Shown here in pieces: positions 34,041-41,303 of a stretch of 43,159 bases of DNA. Source of the DNA: JACCTH01 sp035253825 (GTDB lineage Bacteria; Actinomycetota; Acidimicrobiia; Spongiisociales; ZC4RG35); NCBI GenBank assembly GCA_035253825.1, contig DATFBM010000046.1, positions 1 through 43,159 on the forward strand, written 5' to 3'. The position numbers and the translations under genes are program-made. Positions within the stretch are counted from its first letter, which is position 1. The number at the start of each line of letters is the position of its first letter. Under the pieces are notes generated by a model that ran no database searches, had not been told where the DNA came from, and was given only the letters and a program-made list of their open reading frames with translations.

Positions 34041-34348
34041 TCGTCCACCGCCAAGAGCACGTCGCCGTCCTCGACCCACACCCGGTAAACGGGCACCGGC
34101 TTGGTGGCGGGAAGCGAGCGAGGCTCGCCGGTTGCCAGATCGAACGCGGAGCCGTGGCGGGGACACTCGACTTCCATATCGAAGACTTCGCCCTCCGACA
34201 GCGATGCCTCGGCATGGCTACACCTATCTCCGAGGGCGAAGAGAGCACCATCGACCAGAAAGATCGCCACCCGATGCTCACCGAGATCGACCCGAAACCC
34301 GACACCCTCCTTGAGGTCGGAGAAGCTGGCCACCTTTTCGACGCTCAT
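34037..34348 (-). CDS. Rieske-type [2Fe-2S] ferredoxin of the suf operon
   Basis: The 103-residue protein has the two Rieske ligand motifs CSHAEASLSEG (Cys-x-His) and CPRHGSAFDLATGEP (Cys-x2-His), placing the [2Fe-2S] cluster between two loops. Small Rieske ferredoxins of this type are regularly encoded between sufD and sufC in actinobacteria, where they may supply electrons during cluster assembly; that role is inferred from gene order. It overlaps sufD (34345-34348) and sufC (34037-34040) by four bases each. Confidence 0.92.
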   Translation of the reverse strand: MSVEKVASFSDLKEGVGFRVDLGEHRVAIFLVDGALFALGDRCSHAEASLSEGEVFDMEVECPRHGSAFDLATGEPRSLPATKPVPVYRVWVEDGDVLLAVDE

Positions 34349-35568
34349 TGCTCCGCCGGCGTTTGCTGCCCACGAATAAAGCGGCGCTCGAGAATCTCGG
34401 CCAGGACCCTTTCCATTCCAGACACCGGCAGCCGGTCGAGCACCTCCTGGAAGAAGCCGCGGACAAGAAGTCGTTCGGCCCGTGGGGGTGAGATCCCCCG
34501 GCTCCCCAGGTAATAGAGGTGGTCCTCCTCGAGCGGGCCGACCGACGATCCGTGACCGCAGATGACGTCATCGCAGAGAATCTCGAGGTTGGGGATGGAA
34601 TTGGCCTTCGCATCGGGGCTGAGGACCAGGTTGCGATTGGTCTCGAAGGCCGAGGCTCCGATGGCCGGCTTCTCGATTCTCACCAGTCCTGAGAACACCG
34701 ATTGCGAGGCATCCTCCACCGCTCCCTTGAGGAGAACATTCGAGGTCGACTTGGGACCGCGGTGATTGAGCACCATCCGGTAGTCGAGCACTTGCTCTCG
34801 GTGCCCGAAGAAGACTCCGACGATGTCCGCCGAGGAGCCCTGGCCATCGAGATCCACGGCCATGTCGAGTCGGGCCAGATCGCCACCGAGGCCGACTTCA
34901 CCCAGCCGCAGGGTGGCGTCTCGTCCTAGGCGCGCTCTGAGCTGAACGACGTTGGTCGAATCGAGCGTCATCTCTTGGAGAGCGAGAAGGCGAAGGCGCC
35001 CGCTCTGGGCGACGTCGATCTCGACCTGGGGTACCGAGATCGCCCGCGCCCCATCCCGCGACCTGTAGGCAACGATTACCTCGGCCTCGGCATCTTCGCC
35101 GATCTCGATTGTGACGTGAGGAAAGGAGATCGTCTTCGCGGCCGTGGTTTGGACTTCGATCAAGAGCGGCGATTTGGTGGCCCTTCCCCGAGGAACACTC
35201 ACCGACACCCCAGCGTCGACGAAGGCGCGATGCGCCGCTGCCAGCTTGTCCGTGTCCGGAGAGACGAGGCCGAGGAGCTTGGTGGATTCGACGCCGAAGC
35301 CCTCCCCGCCTAGCTCCACCGCCTTGCCATCCACGATCACCAGATGTTGCGAGGGTTCCAGTTCGGCCAGGATCTCATCTGCCGGGAGGCGGTCGCCGGC
35401 CACGGAGACCAGTTCCACCGATTCGAGGTCGATGATCCGATCCACGTACCGCCAGGCCTCATCGGTGGGGCCGGGAACGGGAAGATCCTCGAACTGGCGG
35501 AAGGCGTTCTGGCGTTCGGGCGAGGACGCGTCTAAGACTTGTAGCGAATCAAGGGTGAGCACTGCCAC
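34345..35568 (-). CDS. sufD: Fe-S assembly scaffold protein SufD
   Basis: The 407-residue protein shows the SufB/SufD beta-helix family. The N-terminus has PGPTDEAWRYVD, the middle YRMVLNHRGPKSTSNVLLKG, and the end VGPLEEDHLYYLGSRGISPPRAERL followed by VRGFFQEVLDRLP. SufD forms the SufBC2D complex that assembles clusters. The GTG start (35566-35568) follows the UDG gene by 33 bases. Its partner sufB lies 3.4 kb upstream on the same strand with unrelated genes in between. Confidence 0.93.
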   Translation of the reverse strand: MAVLTLDSLQVLDASSPERQNAFRQFEDLPVPGPTDEAWRYVDRIIDLESVELVSVAGDRLPADEILAELEPSQHLVIVDGKAVELGGEGFGVESTKLLGLVSPDTDKLAAAHRAFVDAGVSVSVPRGRATKSPLLIEVQTTAAKTISFPHVTIEIGEDAEAEVIVAYRSRDGARAISVPQVEIDVAQSGRLRLLALQEMTLDSTNVVQLRARLGRDATLRLGEVGLGGDLARLDMAVDLDGQGSSADIVGVFFGHREQVLDYRMVLNHRGPKSTSNVLLKGAVEDASQSVFSGLVRIEKPAIGASAFETNRNLVLSPDAKANSIPNLEILCDDVICGHGSSVGPLEEDHLYYLGSRGISPPRAERLLVRGFFQEVLDRLPVSGMERVLAEILERRFIRGQQTPAEQ

Positions 35569-35601
35569 GAACCCAATTGATGGTACTGGACCCCTGTTGC
35601 T

Positions 35602-36318
35602 TCACATTTTGGAGGCCTCGCCGGGCTCCCCTTCCGTCAATAGCTCGCGGGCGCGGAGGAAGATGCCGTCGAGCATCTCTTCAGTGAGTCGTCCGGTGAA
35701 GGTGTTCTGCTGGGAGGGGTGATAGCTGGCCACGAGCCAGGGACCCGGCTCGAGCTTGACTGCCACTCCATGCCCGAACTTCTGGCGCACCGATCCCCAA
35801 CCAAGAGTCGGAGCCACGTGCTTGACCTGGCCGAAGGCCATGCCGCCCAGCGCCACGATCACCTTCGGATCTATCGAAAGATCGGGTAGCAACCATCGCT
35901 GGCAGGTCTGGATCTCAACGGCGGTGGGGCGGTTGGCGGGAGGCGCGCAACGGACGATGGCGGTGATCAAGCAGTTGGAGAGCTTTAGGCCGTCGGCGCG
36001 ATCTACCGAAGTCGGCTGATTGGCGAAGCCGGTATTGAAGAGAGCGCGGAAAAGCCAGTCCCCTGATCGATCGCCGGTGAAGATGCGCCCGGTGCGGTTG
36101 CCGCCGTGGGCGGCTGGAGCCAACCCGACGATGATCAGCCCCGCTCGGGGGTCACCGAACGCCGGTACTGGGCGAGCCCAATAGGTCTCGTCGCGAAAGG
36201 CTGCCCGCTTCTCCCGGCCCACCCGCTCTCTCCACTCCACAAGCCGCGGGCACAACCGGCAATCGATCAGTCTCAGGGTCTGAGGGCTCCCACGCTCACC
36301 TCGCTGGCCGCATTCCAC
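35602..36318 (-). CDS. Uracil-DNA glycosylase, family 5 (UDGb-like)
   Basis: The 238-residue protein has the family 5 active-site motif GLAPAAHGGNRTGRIFTGD (about residues 65-83) and the second motif ASYHPSQQNTFTGRL. CRLCPRL near residue 21 and two later cysteines probably hold the [4Fe-4S] cluster of this family. It removes uracil and other deaminated bases in base excision repair. Needing a cluster, it fits near suf genes, though that may be coincidence. The start ATG 36318 overlaps the DUF4015-like gene by 46 bases. Confidence 0.88.
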   Translation of the reverse strand: MECGQRGERGSPQTLRLIDCRLCPRLVEWRERVGREKRAAFRDETYWARPVPAFGDPRAGLIIVGLAPAAHGGNRTGRIFTGDRSGDWLFRALFNTGFANQPTSVDRADGLKLSNCLITAIVRCAPPANRPTAVEIQTCQRWLLPDLSIDPKVIVALGGMAFGQVKHVAPTLGWGSVRQKFGHGVAVKLEPGPWLVASYHPSQQNTFTGRLTEEMLDGIFLRARELLTEGEPGEASKM

Positions 36319-37730
36319 AGCATCCAGCCCAGACCCCTCGCCTCCGCCTCGTCGATCTGAGCCCGGACCTGATCTTCTGTGTAAGCGAAATCCTGTAGCC
36401 AGGGCCTCACCACGATCTCGCGGGCAACGCGAGTCAGTGCGTCATCGAGGGCTTCACCCACCAACGGTCCGGGGTGATCGGAGGGGACCTGATACCCGTA
36501 CCAACCCGAGGAGTAATGGCTTGGATAGAGCATGGGGGAGGCAACATCGACCACTTTGGTTACCTCCTCCCATTGCTGTCCGATGCCTCCATCGTCGACC
36601 GCCGAGGTGATGAAGCCGAATATGTCGGCCCCAACTGCGCAACCCAAGGGATGCAGCGCGGCCACGGCGGTACCGAGAAAATCTCTGATCGTCGCCACTC
36701 GCACCTCGGCACTGGCGCCCCCATCGAAGCGGGCACCGTCCCTTAGTCCGTCCGGGAACCGCACATAGTCGAACTGAATCTCGTCCAATCCGGCTTCGCA
36801 GGCCTCGGCAGCCAGTTCAAGGGCGTAGGCCTGGGCTCCGGGATCGGTGGGGTCGAGAAAGAACTGGCCATTGTGGGCGTACGGAGCGTTGATGGCCGTG
36901 TCCCAAACCGCCCAGTCCGGCGCTCCGTGGGCGGCAATCGGATCCTGAAAGGCGACGATACGACCGATCGCGTAGGCGTTGGCCTGATGAGCACTACCTA
37001 CTAGTTCTCCCAGGTCGTACCGCACGTCGACAGCGCCGATCATCCGGGCGGCTTCGTTGCTGGCGTCAAAGAACACCGCCCCCGTCTCGTCCTTCAAGTC
37101 GAGCATCACCGCGTTGAGCTCGGTTCGCTCCACCAACCGTAAGAACGATGGCCAGCTCTTCTGAGCCGCTTCGCCGCCGATATGGACCGCCTTCAGCATC
37201 TCAGGGGCGATCACGAATCGTTCCTGCCCGCTTTGACCGTCCCAATCGAAAGACGATCCTTCCCACGCCGGACGCCAAACCTGCACCGTTCCCGGCTCGG
37301 CGTTCCTCACCGCGAACCTTCCTTCCCCGTCCGACACCGCGGTTTGGGAGCCAGTGGTTACGTACGCCCCTTCGAGGGGACGATTCTCCGCATCGACGAT
37401 CCGGCCCCGGAGGAAAGATGCCCGCAGCACGGCCTCGAGGTCGCCGGTCGGAGGTGAAAGCAGTGGCAGGCTCGTCCCCTGGAACCCGGTGGCGTTGATC
37501 GAGAGGCCTTCGAGACCGCGCTCCCATTGCAATTCGGCGCGCCCGTCAGTATCGGTCTCAGCGAGTACTCGGTCCCGCCATCCGATTTCGGCTCCGGCGA
37601 TCGGTTGCCCGAGATCGTCTATCACCACCATTGCAAATGGCTGGCTTCGGCCCTGAATCGTCCACACCGCCCACGCCCCCCACACCACCGAAACCCCAAT
37701 CAGGAGGCGCAGAATCAGGGCACGCGACAC
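36273..37730 (-). CDS. DUF4015-like putative glycoside hydrolase with carboxypeptidase-regulatory-like repeats
   Basis: The 485-residue product has an N-terminal membrane anchor/signal helix (ALILRLLIGVSVVWGAWAVW). Two carboxypeptidase-regulatory-like beta-sandwich repeats follow (FAMVVIDDLGQPIAGAEIGW and GRIVDAENRPLEGAYV). The rest is a TIM-barrel domain of the DUF4015 type: LNAVMLDLKDETGAVFFD, AVWDTAINAPYAHNG, EIQFDYVRFPDG and ASPMLYPSHYSSGW. The FDYVRFPDG stretch is the characteristic motif. Substrate is unknown; the protein probably acts outside the membrane on glycans. It shares the 90-base divergent promoter region with the HTH gene. Confidence 0.82.
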   Translation of the reverse strand: MSRALILRLLIGVSVVWGAWAVWTIQGRSQPFAMVVIDDLGQPIAGAEIGWRDRVLAETDTDGRAELQWERGLEGLSINATGFQGTSLPLLSPPTGDLEAVLRASFLRGRIVDAENRPLEGAYVTTGSQTAVSDGEGRFAVRNAEPGTVQVWRPAWEGSSFDWDGQSGQERFVIAPEMLKAVHIGGEAAQKSWPSFLRLVERTELNAVMLDLKDETGAVFFDASNEAARMIGAVDVRYDLGELVGSAHQANAYAIGRIVAFQDPIAAHGAPDWAVWDTAINAPYAHNGQFFLDPTDPGAQAYALELAAEACEAGLDEIQFDYVRFPDGLRDGARFDGGASAEVRVATIRDFLGTAVAALHPLGCAVGADIFGFITSAVDDGGIGQQWEEVTKVVDVASPMLYPSHYSSGWYGYQVPSDHPGPLVGEALDDALTRVAREIVVRPWLQDFAYTEDQVRAQIDEAEARGLGWMLWNAASEVSVGALRP

Positions 37731-37767
37731 CCGCGCAGGCTACCGAATGCCTGCCTCTCCGGCATCT

Positions 37768-37826
37768 TGTCATCCTTCATTGACAGTGCCTCCCGACCTC
37801 AACTATCCTGTCAACCCAGGATGACA
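37768..37826. promoter_or_regulatory. Twin palindromic operators TGTCA-N8-TGACA, 41 bases apart
   Basis: TGTCA-TCCTTCAT-TGACA occupies 37768-37785 and TGTCA-ACCCAGGA-TGACA occupies 37809-37826. Arm sequence and 8-base spacer are identical in length. The two sites start 41 bases apart (about four helical turns). The first contains the -35 hexamer and the second abuts the -10 of the HTH/Clp-N promoter, a layout expected for repression by a dimeric regulator. Confidence 0.65.
37780..37809 (+). promoter_or_regulatory. Candidate sigma-70-type promoter of the HTH/Clp-N pair
   Basis: TTGACA at 37780-37785 and TATCCT at 37804-37809 are separated by 18 bases, and both hexamers are near consensus for actinobacteria. 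Both overlap the twin TGTCA-N8-TGACA sites. Transcription would begin about 37816-37820, so the mRNA would have a very short leader before ATG 37839 or none for ATG 37821. Confidence 0.5.
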
Positions 37827-37838
37827 AAGGACGACGAG

Positions 37839-38045
37839 ATGGACATTGCTGGAGCGCTCACCGCGGTCGGCGGTACCGATCCCGCCGAGGGGCTCCGAGC
37901 CGTCAAGGTGCTGCGAAGGATCGCGGAACGACTCGAGATCGACAACGTCGCCCGAGCCCGACTCGATGGCTGGACCTGGGAGGAGATCGGTGACGCGCTC
38001 GGTGTCACGAGACAGGCCGCGCACAAGAAGCATGGACGGCTCTGA
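37839..38045 (+). CDS. Small helix-turn-helix DNA-binding protein
   Basis: The 68-residue product (MDIAGALTAVGGTDPAEGLR) is helical throughout. The helix-turn-helix WTWEEIGDALGVTRQAAHKKHGRL occupies the C-terminus, with the resemblance to a LuxR/sigma region 4-type HTH in WEEIGDALGVTRQA. AAAGGA before ATG 37839 supports this start; ATG 37821, inside the second palindrome, gives 6 extra residues. The next gene begins one base after its TGA. Two identical-architecture palindromes sit in its promoter, so autoregulation is likely. I know no symbol for it. Confidence 0.72.
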   Translation: MDIAGALTAVGGTDPAEGLRAVKVLRRIAERLEIDNVARARLDGWTWEEIGDALGVTRQAAHKKHGRL

Positions 38046-38046
38046 C

Positions 38047-38562
38047 ATGTTTCATCGCTCGCCCGACGTCCGCGCCGAGGTGCTGGCGGCTGCCAGCGCC
38101 ATGGCCCGCGCCCGCGGCGAGACGCGAGTCGGGACCGATCACTTGCTCGTCGGCGTGATCACTGCCGGAAATGAAGTTGCTCGTGCGGCTGGCCTTTCGG
38201 TGGAGAGTTTGCGGGATGCCCTCGATCGACTCGACGGGTCGGCCCTCGGTGCATACGGAATCGATGCCACGCCCGACACTTGGATAACGCATTCGTTCCC
38301 CGAGTCCTTCCCGGCCTGCCAGCCTTGGCACCGGCGGGCCCTTGGCCGGCGTCTACCCCTGAGTACGGGAGCGAAGCGGAGCCTGGAAAAAAGCGTGCGT
38401 GTGGCTCTCGATCACCGGCACCGGCAAATCACCACCAACCACCTCCTCGCCGCCCTCTCGACCGGTGCTCAGAACGATCCGGCGATACGTCTTCTTCGGA
38501 CTGCTGACGTGGACCCGGCCGATCTCGAGTCGGCGGCCCGAACCGCGATTAGAAACGCGTGA
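38047..38562 (+). CDS. Stand-alone Clp N-domain protein
   Basis: The 171-residue product begins MFHRSPDVRAEVLAAASAMA and follows the ClpA/ClpC N-terminal repeat pattern. GTDHLLVGVITAGNEVARAA is the first repeat, and HRQITTNHLLAALSTGAQND, just after an ALDH stretch, is the second. In Clp ATPases this double repeat binds adaptors and substrates. Here no AAA+ domain follows, so it may act as a free adaptor or sensor. ATG 38047 (Met-Phe start as in ClpC) is preferred over 38032. It is co-transcribed with the HTH gene; the pair could be a regulator and its effector. This role is inferred. Confidence 0.72.
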   Translation: MFHRSPDVRAEVLAAASAMARARGETRVGTDHLLVGVITAGNEVARAAGLSVESLRDALDRLDGSALGAYGIDATPDTWITHSFPESFPACQPWHRRALGRRLPLSTGAKRSLEKSVRVALDHRHRQITTNHLLAALSTGAQNDPAIRLLRTADVDPADLESAARTAIRNA

Positions 38563-38566
38563 ATCC

Positions 38567-38839
38567 TCAGACGGTTGAGCGACTGACCACGTAACCGAGC
38601 ACGAATCCGCCCACTGCGGCATATATAGCGGAGAACCCCTCGCCAACCGAGAAGCCCGGTGTGGCACCGGCAATGCGGGCGATCGCTGAGGCGGCGATGC
38701 CACCGATGATCCCCAGGAGGATGGCGCCGAATAATCGGTGCTTCGACCCGAAGAACCCGCCGAGCAATCCAAAGACGCCCCCGATCAAGCCCACCGCGAT
38801 CAGTGCGGAGACAACCTCGGCCGGCATCACTGATGTCAT
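38567..38839 (-). CDS. Small Gly-rich membrane protein
   Basis: The 90-residue protein has three hydrophobic segments rich in Gly/Ala (ALIAVGLIGGVFGLLGGFFG, FGAILLGIIGGIAASAIARI and GFSAIYAAVGGFVLGYVVS). The arrangement resembles GlsB/YeaQ-type stress-response membrane proteins, although the match is by layout only. It lies convergent to the Clp-N gene, with stops 4 bases apart, and about 110 bases downstream of sufB on the same strand. Confidence 0.6.
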   Translation of the reverse strand: MTSVMPAEVVSALIAVGLIGGVFGLLGGFFGSKHRLFGAILLGIIGGIAASAIARIAGATPGFSVGEGFSAIYAAVGGFVLGYVVSRSTV

Positions 38840-38899
38840 CGCCCGATCACTCTAGGAGGGGACATCTCGCGTTCCCGGGAGCTTCCTCGTTGCGACCCA

Positions 38900-38934
38900 G
38901 GGTCAATAGGCCTGTTGGGCGGCCCCATCGACCC
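38900..38934 (-). terminator. Probable terminator after sufB
   Basis: On the minus strand GGGTCGATGG (38934-38925) pairs with CCTATTGACCC (38910-38900) through about 11 pairs including two G-U, with a 14-base loop. It begins 15 bases past the sufB stop at 38949. No U-run follows. It would separate sufB from the small membrane gene. Confidence 0.4.
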
Positions 38935-38948
38935 ACAGAAATTTCGAT

Positions 38949-41219
38949 TTAGCCGACAGCTCCGGCAGCAGCCATGTTGAGTTCGATCAATCGATTCATT
39001 TCGACCGCATACTCCATGGGGAGCTCGCGCACGATCGGCTCGATGAAGCCGGCCACGATCATCGAGGTCGCCTGCTCTTCAGTGAGGCCTCGGCTCATCA
39101 GGTAGAAGAGCTGCTCCTGCCCAACCTTGGAAACGGTTGCCTCATGGCCGATCTCGGCGTCGTTCTCCTCGATCTCCATGTAGGGATACGTATCCGACCG
39201 GGATTTCTCGTCGAGGATCAAGGCGTCGCAACGAACGAAACTCTTCGAGTTTTCGGCGCCAGGCTCCACTCTCACCAGGCCGCGGTATCCCGCCCGCCCA
39301 CCGTTCTTGGAGATCGACTTGGAAACGATCGTCGATGTGGTGTTGGGGGCAGCGTGGACCATCTTGGCCCCGGCATCCTGATGCTGACCCTCGCTGGCAA
39401 AGGCGATGGAAAGCACCTCTCCGTGGGCTCCTGGCTCCATCAACCAGACCGCCGGGTACTTCATGGTGAGACGCGAGCCGATGTTGCCATCGATCCATTC
39501 CATGGTGGCGTCGGCATAGGCGGCGGCGCGCTTGGTGACGAGGTTGTAGACGTTGTTCGACCAGTTCTGGATGGTGGTGTAGCGACAACGTCCGCCCCGC
39601 TTGACGACGATCTCGACCACCGCCGAATGAAGCGAATCGGTGGTGTAGACGGGAGCGGAGCAACCCTCGATGTAGTGAGCAAACGCCCCCTCATCGATGA
39701 TGATCAACGTGCGCTCGAACTGACCCATGTTCTCGGAGTTGATCCGGAAGTAGGCCTGCAGCGGCTGATCGACATGGACCCCGGGCGGCACGTAGATGAA
39801 CGACCCTCCGCTCCAGACGGCCGAGTTGAGAGCGGCGAACTTGTTGTCGTTGGCGGGGATGACGGTGCCGAAATATTCCTTCACGATCTCGGGGTAATCG
39901 CGCAGCGCCGTGTCCATGTCGCAGAACAGGACGCCCATCGACTCCAGATCCTCGCGGTTGCGGTGATAGACCACCTCAGAGTTGTGGACGATGACCCCCT
40001 CGGCAACGAAGTTGTGGGGCCCGTCGATCTCGATGTCAAAGACAGGAGCAACGTCGGCTGGGTCGATCGAGAGGATGGCGGCGTAGTCGACCCTTCCGTC
40101 CGGCGCCGTGATTCCGGTCAGCTCGGCGAGTTCGGCGACGTCGGCAGTCAGAGCCCCGCTCAATCCGAGCTGACGAGACCCATCGAGCAACCCCCTCAGG
40201 AAGGCTGCCCGTTCGGTCAGCGGCAAACCGAACACCCAGGCCGGAACCCGTCGGACGTCGGGATCACCGATCAACCCGTTGCGCTGCAACCAACGAATGA
40301 AGGGCTTGTGATCGGAGCGAACCGATCCCCCACCCAATTCGGTAGCAACTTCGAAAAGCGAGCCGATGGTGCCGTGGAGGATGGCGGCAGTATCGCCGTC
40401 GGCGGCGAGAGTGAGCAGGCCCGAGTCGGCGTCGACGGTTCCCCCGCCGACTGAGTAGCCGAACAGCCAGGCCAGCTTGGGCGAAGTCTGAGCGGGGAAT
40501 CCCTCGGGAGTGCCCTTGGGTCGCTCGGGCGTGTAGTTGCGGCCCGCATCGGGCAGGGCCAACGCCACGGCCACCTCATCGCCCGCCTTGAGGTCCTTCA
40601 CCTCGACAAAGCCCTGGCGGGTAAGAATCGGATGGTTGTCGGTGGCGTAGATAATCCGGCCTCCATCCACTTCCACCCGGAAGGTTTGGCGGACATCGGT
40701 CTGGGCAGCCGACTTCACCTTTCGAACTTCGAGATTCTTGGTCTTTTCGTTCAGCGAGAAAACTCGATCCCCGGCCTGGACCTCTTTGATGGCCACCATT
40801 CCCCGGTCCACGGTGTAGACCCTGACGTCACCGCGCAGACACTCGTACTGGGCCGTTACTCCGGCCAGGTATTTGCGTTCCGCCTGGGGAATTCCGAGCT
40901 TCTCGTAGGTGGCCTTGATCCCCTCGGGCACCATGTCCCAGTCCTGGGCCTGTCCTTTGGCCGGCTTGATGTAGTAGTAGATGTCGTCGAAGTCGATCTC
41001 GTTGAGCGCCCCACCGCCGCCCCATTGCGGGATTGGCTTGCGCAGAAAACGTCGGTAAGCCTTGAGCCGCTGGTCGAGCATCCAAGCTGGCTCCCCCTTC
41101 ATCTCCGACATCTGTCGGATGATGTTTTCGTTTAGACCCTTTTCGGGCTTGAACTCGTATTCGATCTCGTCGTGCCAGCCGAGCTTGTAGGCACCCAAAT
41201 CGATGTCAACTGTCGCCAT
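38949..41219 (-). CDS. sufB: SufB precursor interrupted by an intein
   Basis: The precursor (756 residues from ATG 41219) is SufB, the main Fe-S cluster scaffold, interrupted by a 287-residue intein. The exteins together give 469 residues, the normal SufB length: GLNENIIRQMSEMKGEPAWM, then YIEGCSAPVYTTDSLHSAVV and VGQEQLFYLMSRGLTEEQA. The intein splits the conserved AQYE/SEVVYH segment. GGGAG seven bases before ATG 41219 supports this start over the open frame to 41258. SufB acts with SufC/SufD; here sufD and one sufC are 3.4 kb away. It must splice to function. A palindrome lies 38 bases upstream. Confidence 0.95.
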   Translation of the reverse strand: MATVDIDLGAYKLGWHDEIEYEFKPEKGLNENIIRQMSEMKGEPAWMLDQRLKAYRRFLRKPIPQWGGGGALNEIDFDDIYYYIKPAKGQAQDWDMVPEGIKATYEKLGIPQAERKYLAGVTAQYECLRGDVRVYTVDRGMVAIKEVQAGDRVFSLNEKTKNLEVRKVKSAAQTDVRQTFRVEVDGGRIIYATDNHPILTRQGFVEVKDLKAGDEVAVALALPDAGRNYTPERPKGTPEGFPAQTSPKLAWLFGYSVGGGTVDADSGLLTLAADGDTAAILHGTIGSLFEVATELGGGSVRSDHKPFIRWLQRNGLIGDPDVRRVPAWVFGLPLTERAAFLRGLLDGSRQLGLSGALTADVAELAELTGITAPDGRVDYAAILSIDPADVAPVFDIEIDGPHNFVAEGVIVHNSEVVYHRNREDLESMGVLFCDMDTALRDYPEIVKEYFGTVIPANDNKFAALNSAVWSGGSFIYVPPGVHVDQPLQAYFRINSENMGQFERTLIIIDEGAFAHYIEGCSAPVYTTDSLHSAVVEIVVKRGGRCRYTTIQNWSNNVYNLVTKRAAAYADATMEWIDGNIGSRLTMKYPAVWLMEPGAHGEVLSIAFASEGQHQDAGAKMVHAAPNTTSTIVSKSISKNGGRAGYRGLVRVEPGAENSKSFVRCDALILDEKSRSDTYPYMEIEENDAEIGHEATVSKVGQEQLFYLMSRGLTEEQATSMIVAGFIEPIVRELPMEYAVEMNRLIELNMAAAGAVG
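39981..40841 (-). other. SufB intein (287 aa) with degenerate LAGLIDADG domain
   Basis: The element starts with Cys1 in CLRGDVRVYT and ends VIVHN followed by Ser. Splicing blocks are intact: block A at the Cys, block B ATDNHPIL (TxxH, residues 67-70), block F VFDIEIDGPHNFVAEG and the terminal His286-Asn287. The middle has two homing-endonuclease-like motifs, LFGYSVGGGTV (about 126-136) and FLRGLLDGSRQLG (about 214-226). In active LAGLIDADG enzymes both would carry an acidic residue at the active position (as in GYxxGDG and GLFDADG); here these positions are Gly and Ser. Splicing competence with a dead endonuclease is inferred. Confidence 0.88.
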
Positions 41220-41256
41220 TTGCTGCTCCCATGACCGGTCGAAGCCGGCCTTTTTC

Positions 41257-41270
41257 ACTATCCCGATAGT
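41257..41270. promoter_or_regulatory. Palindrome ACTATC-CC-GATAGT upstream of sufB
   Basis: A perfect six-base-arm dyad with a two-base centre lies 38-51 bases upstream of the sufB ATG at 41219, preceded on the minus strand by TTTAA. Its position fits an operator for an iron-sulfur regulator of the SufR or Rrf2 type, but no such gene is in the window. It could also include the -10 region. Confidence 0.5.
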
Positions 41271-41278
41271 TTAAATCC

Positions 41279-41296
41279 GTGAGGCCCCTACCTCAC
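41279..41296 (-). terminator. Short hairpin after gltB
   Basis: GTGAGG (41279-41284) and CCTCAC (41291-41296) pair around a six-base loop, 7 bases past the gltB stop at 41304. The stem is short and no strong U-run follows on the minus strand (GGATTTAAA). It may be a weak terminator between gltB and sufB. Confidence 0.35.
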
Positions 41297-41303
41297 AGCC
41301 CGA

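Noticed and set aside
39144..40454. Long plus-strand frame opposite sufB.
   Set aside because: The product has no domain, and the opposite strand encodes SufB and its intein with intact motifs.
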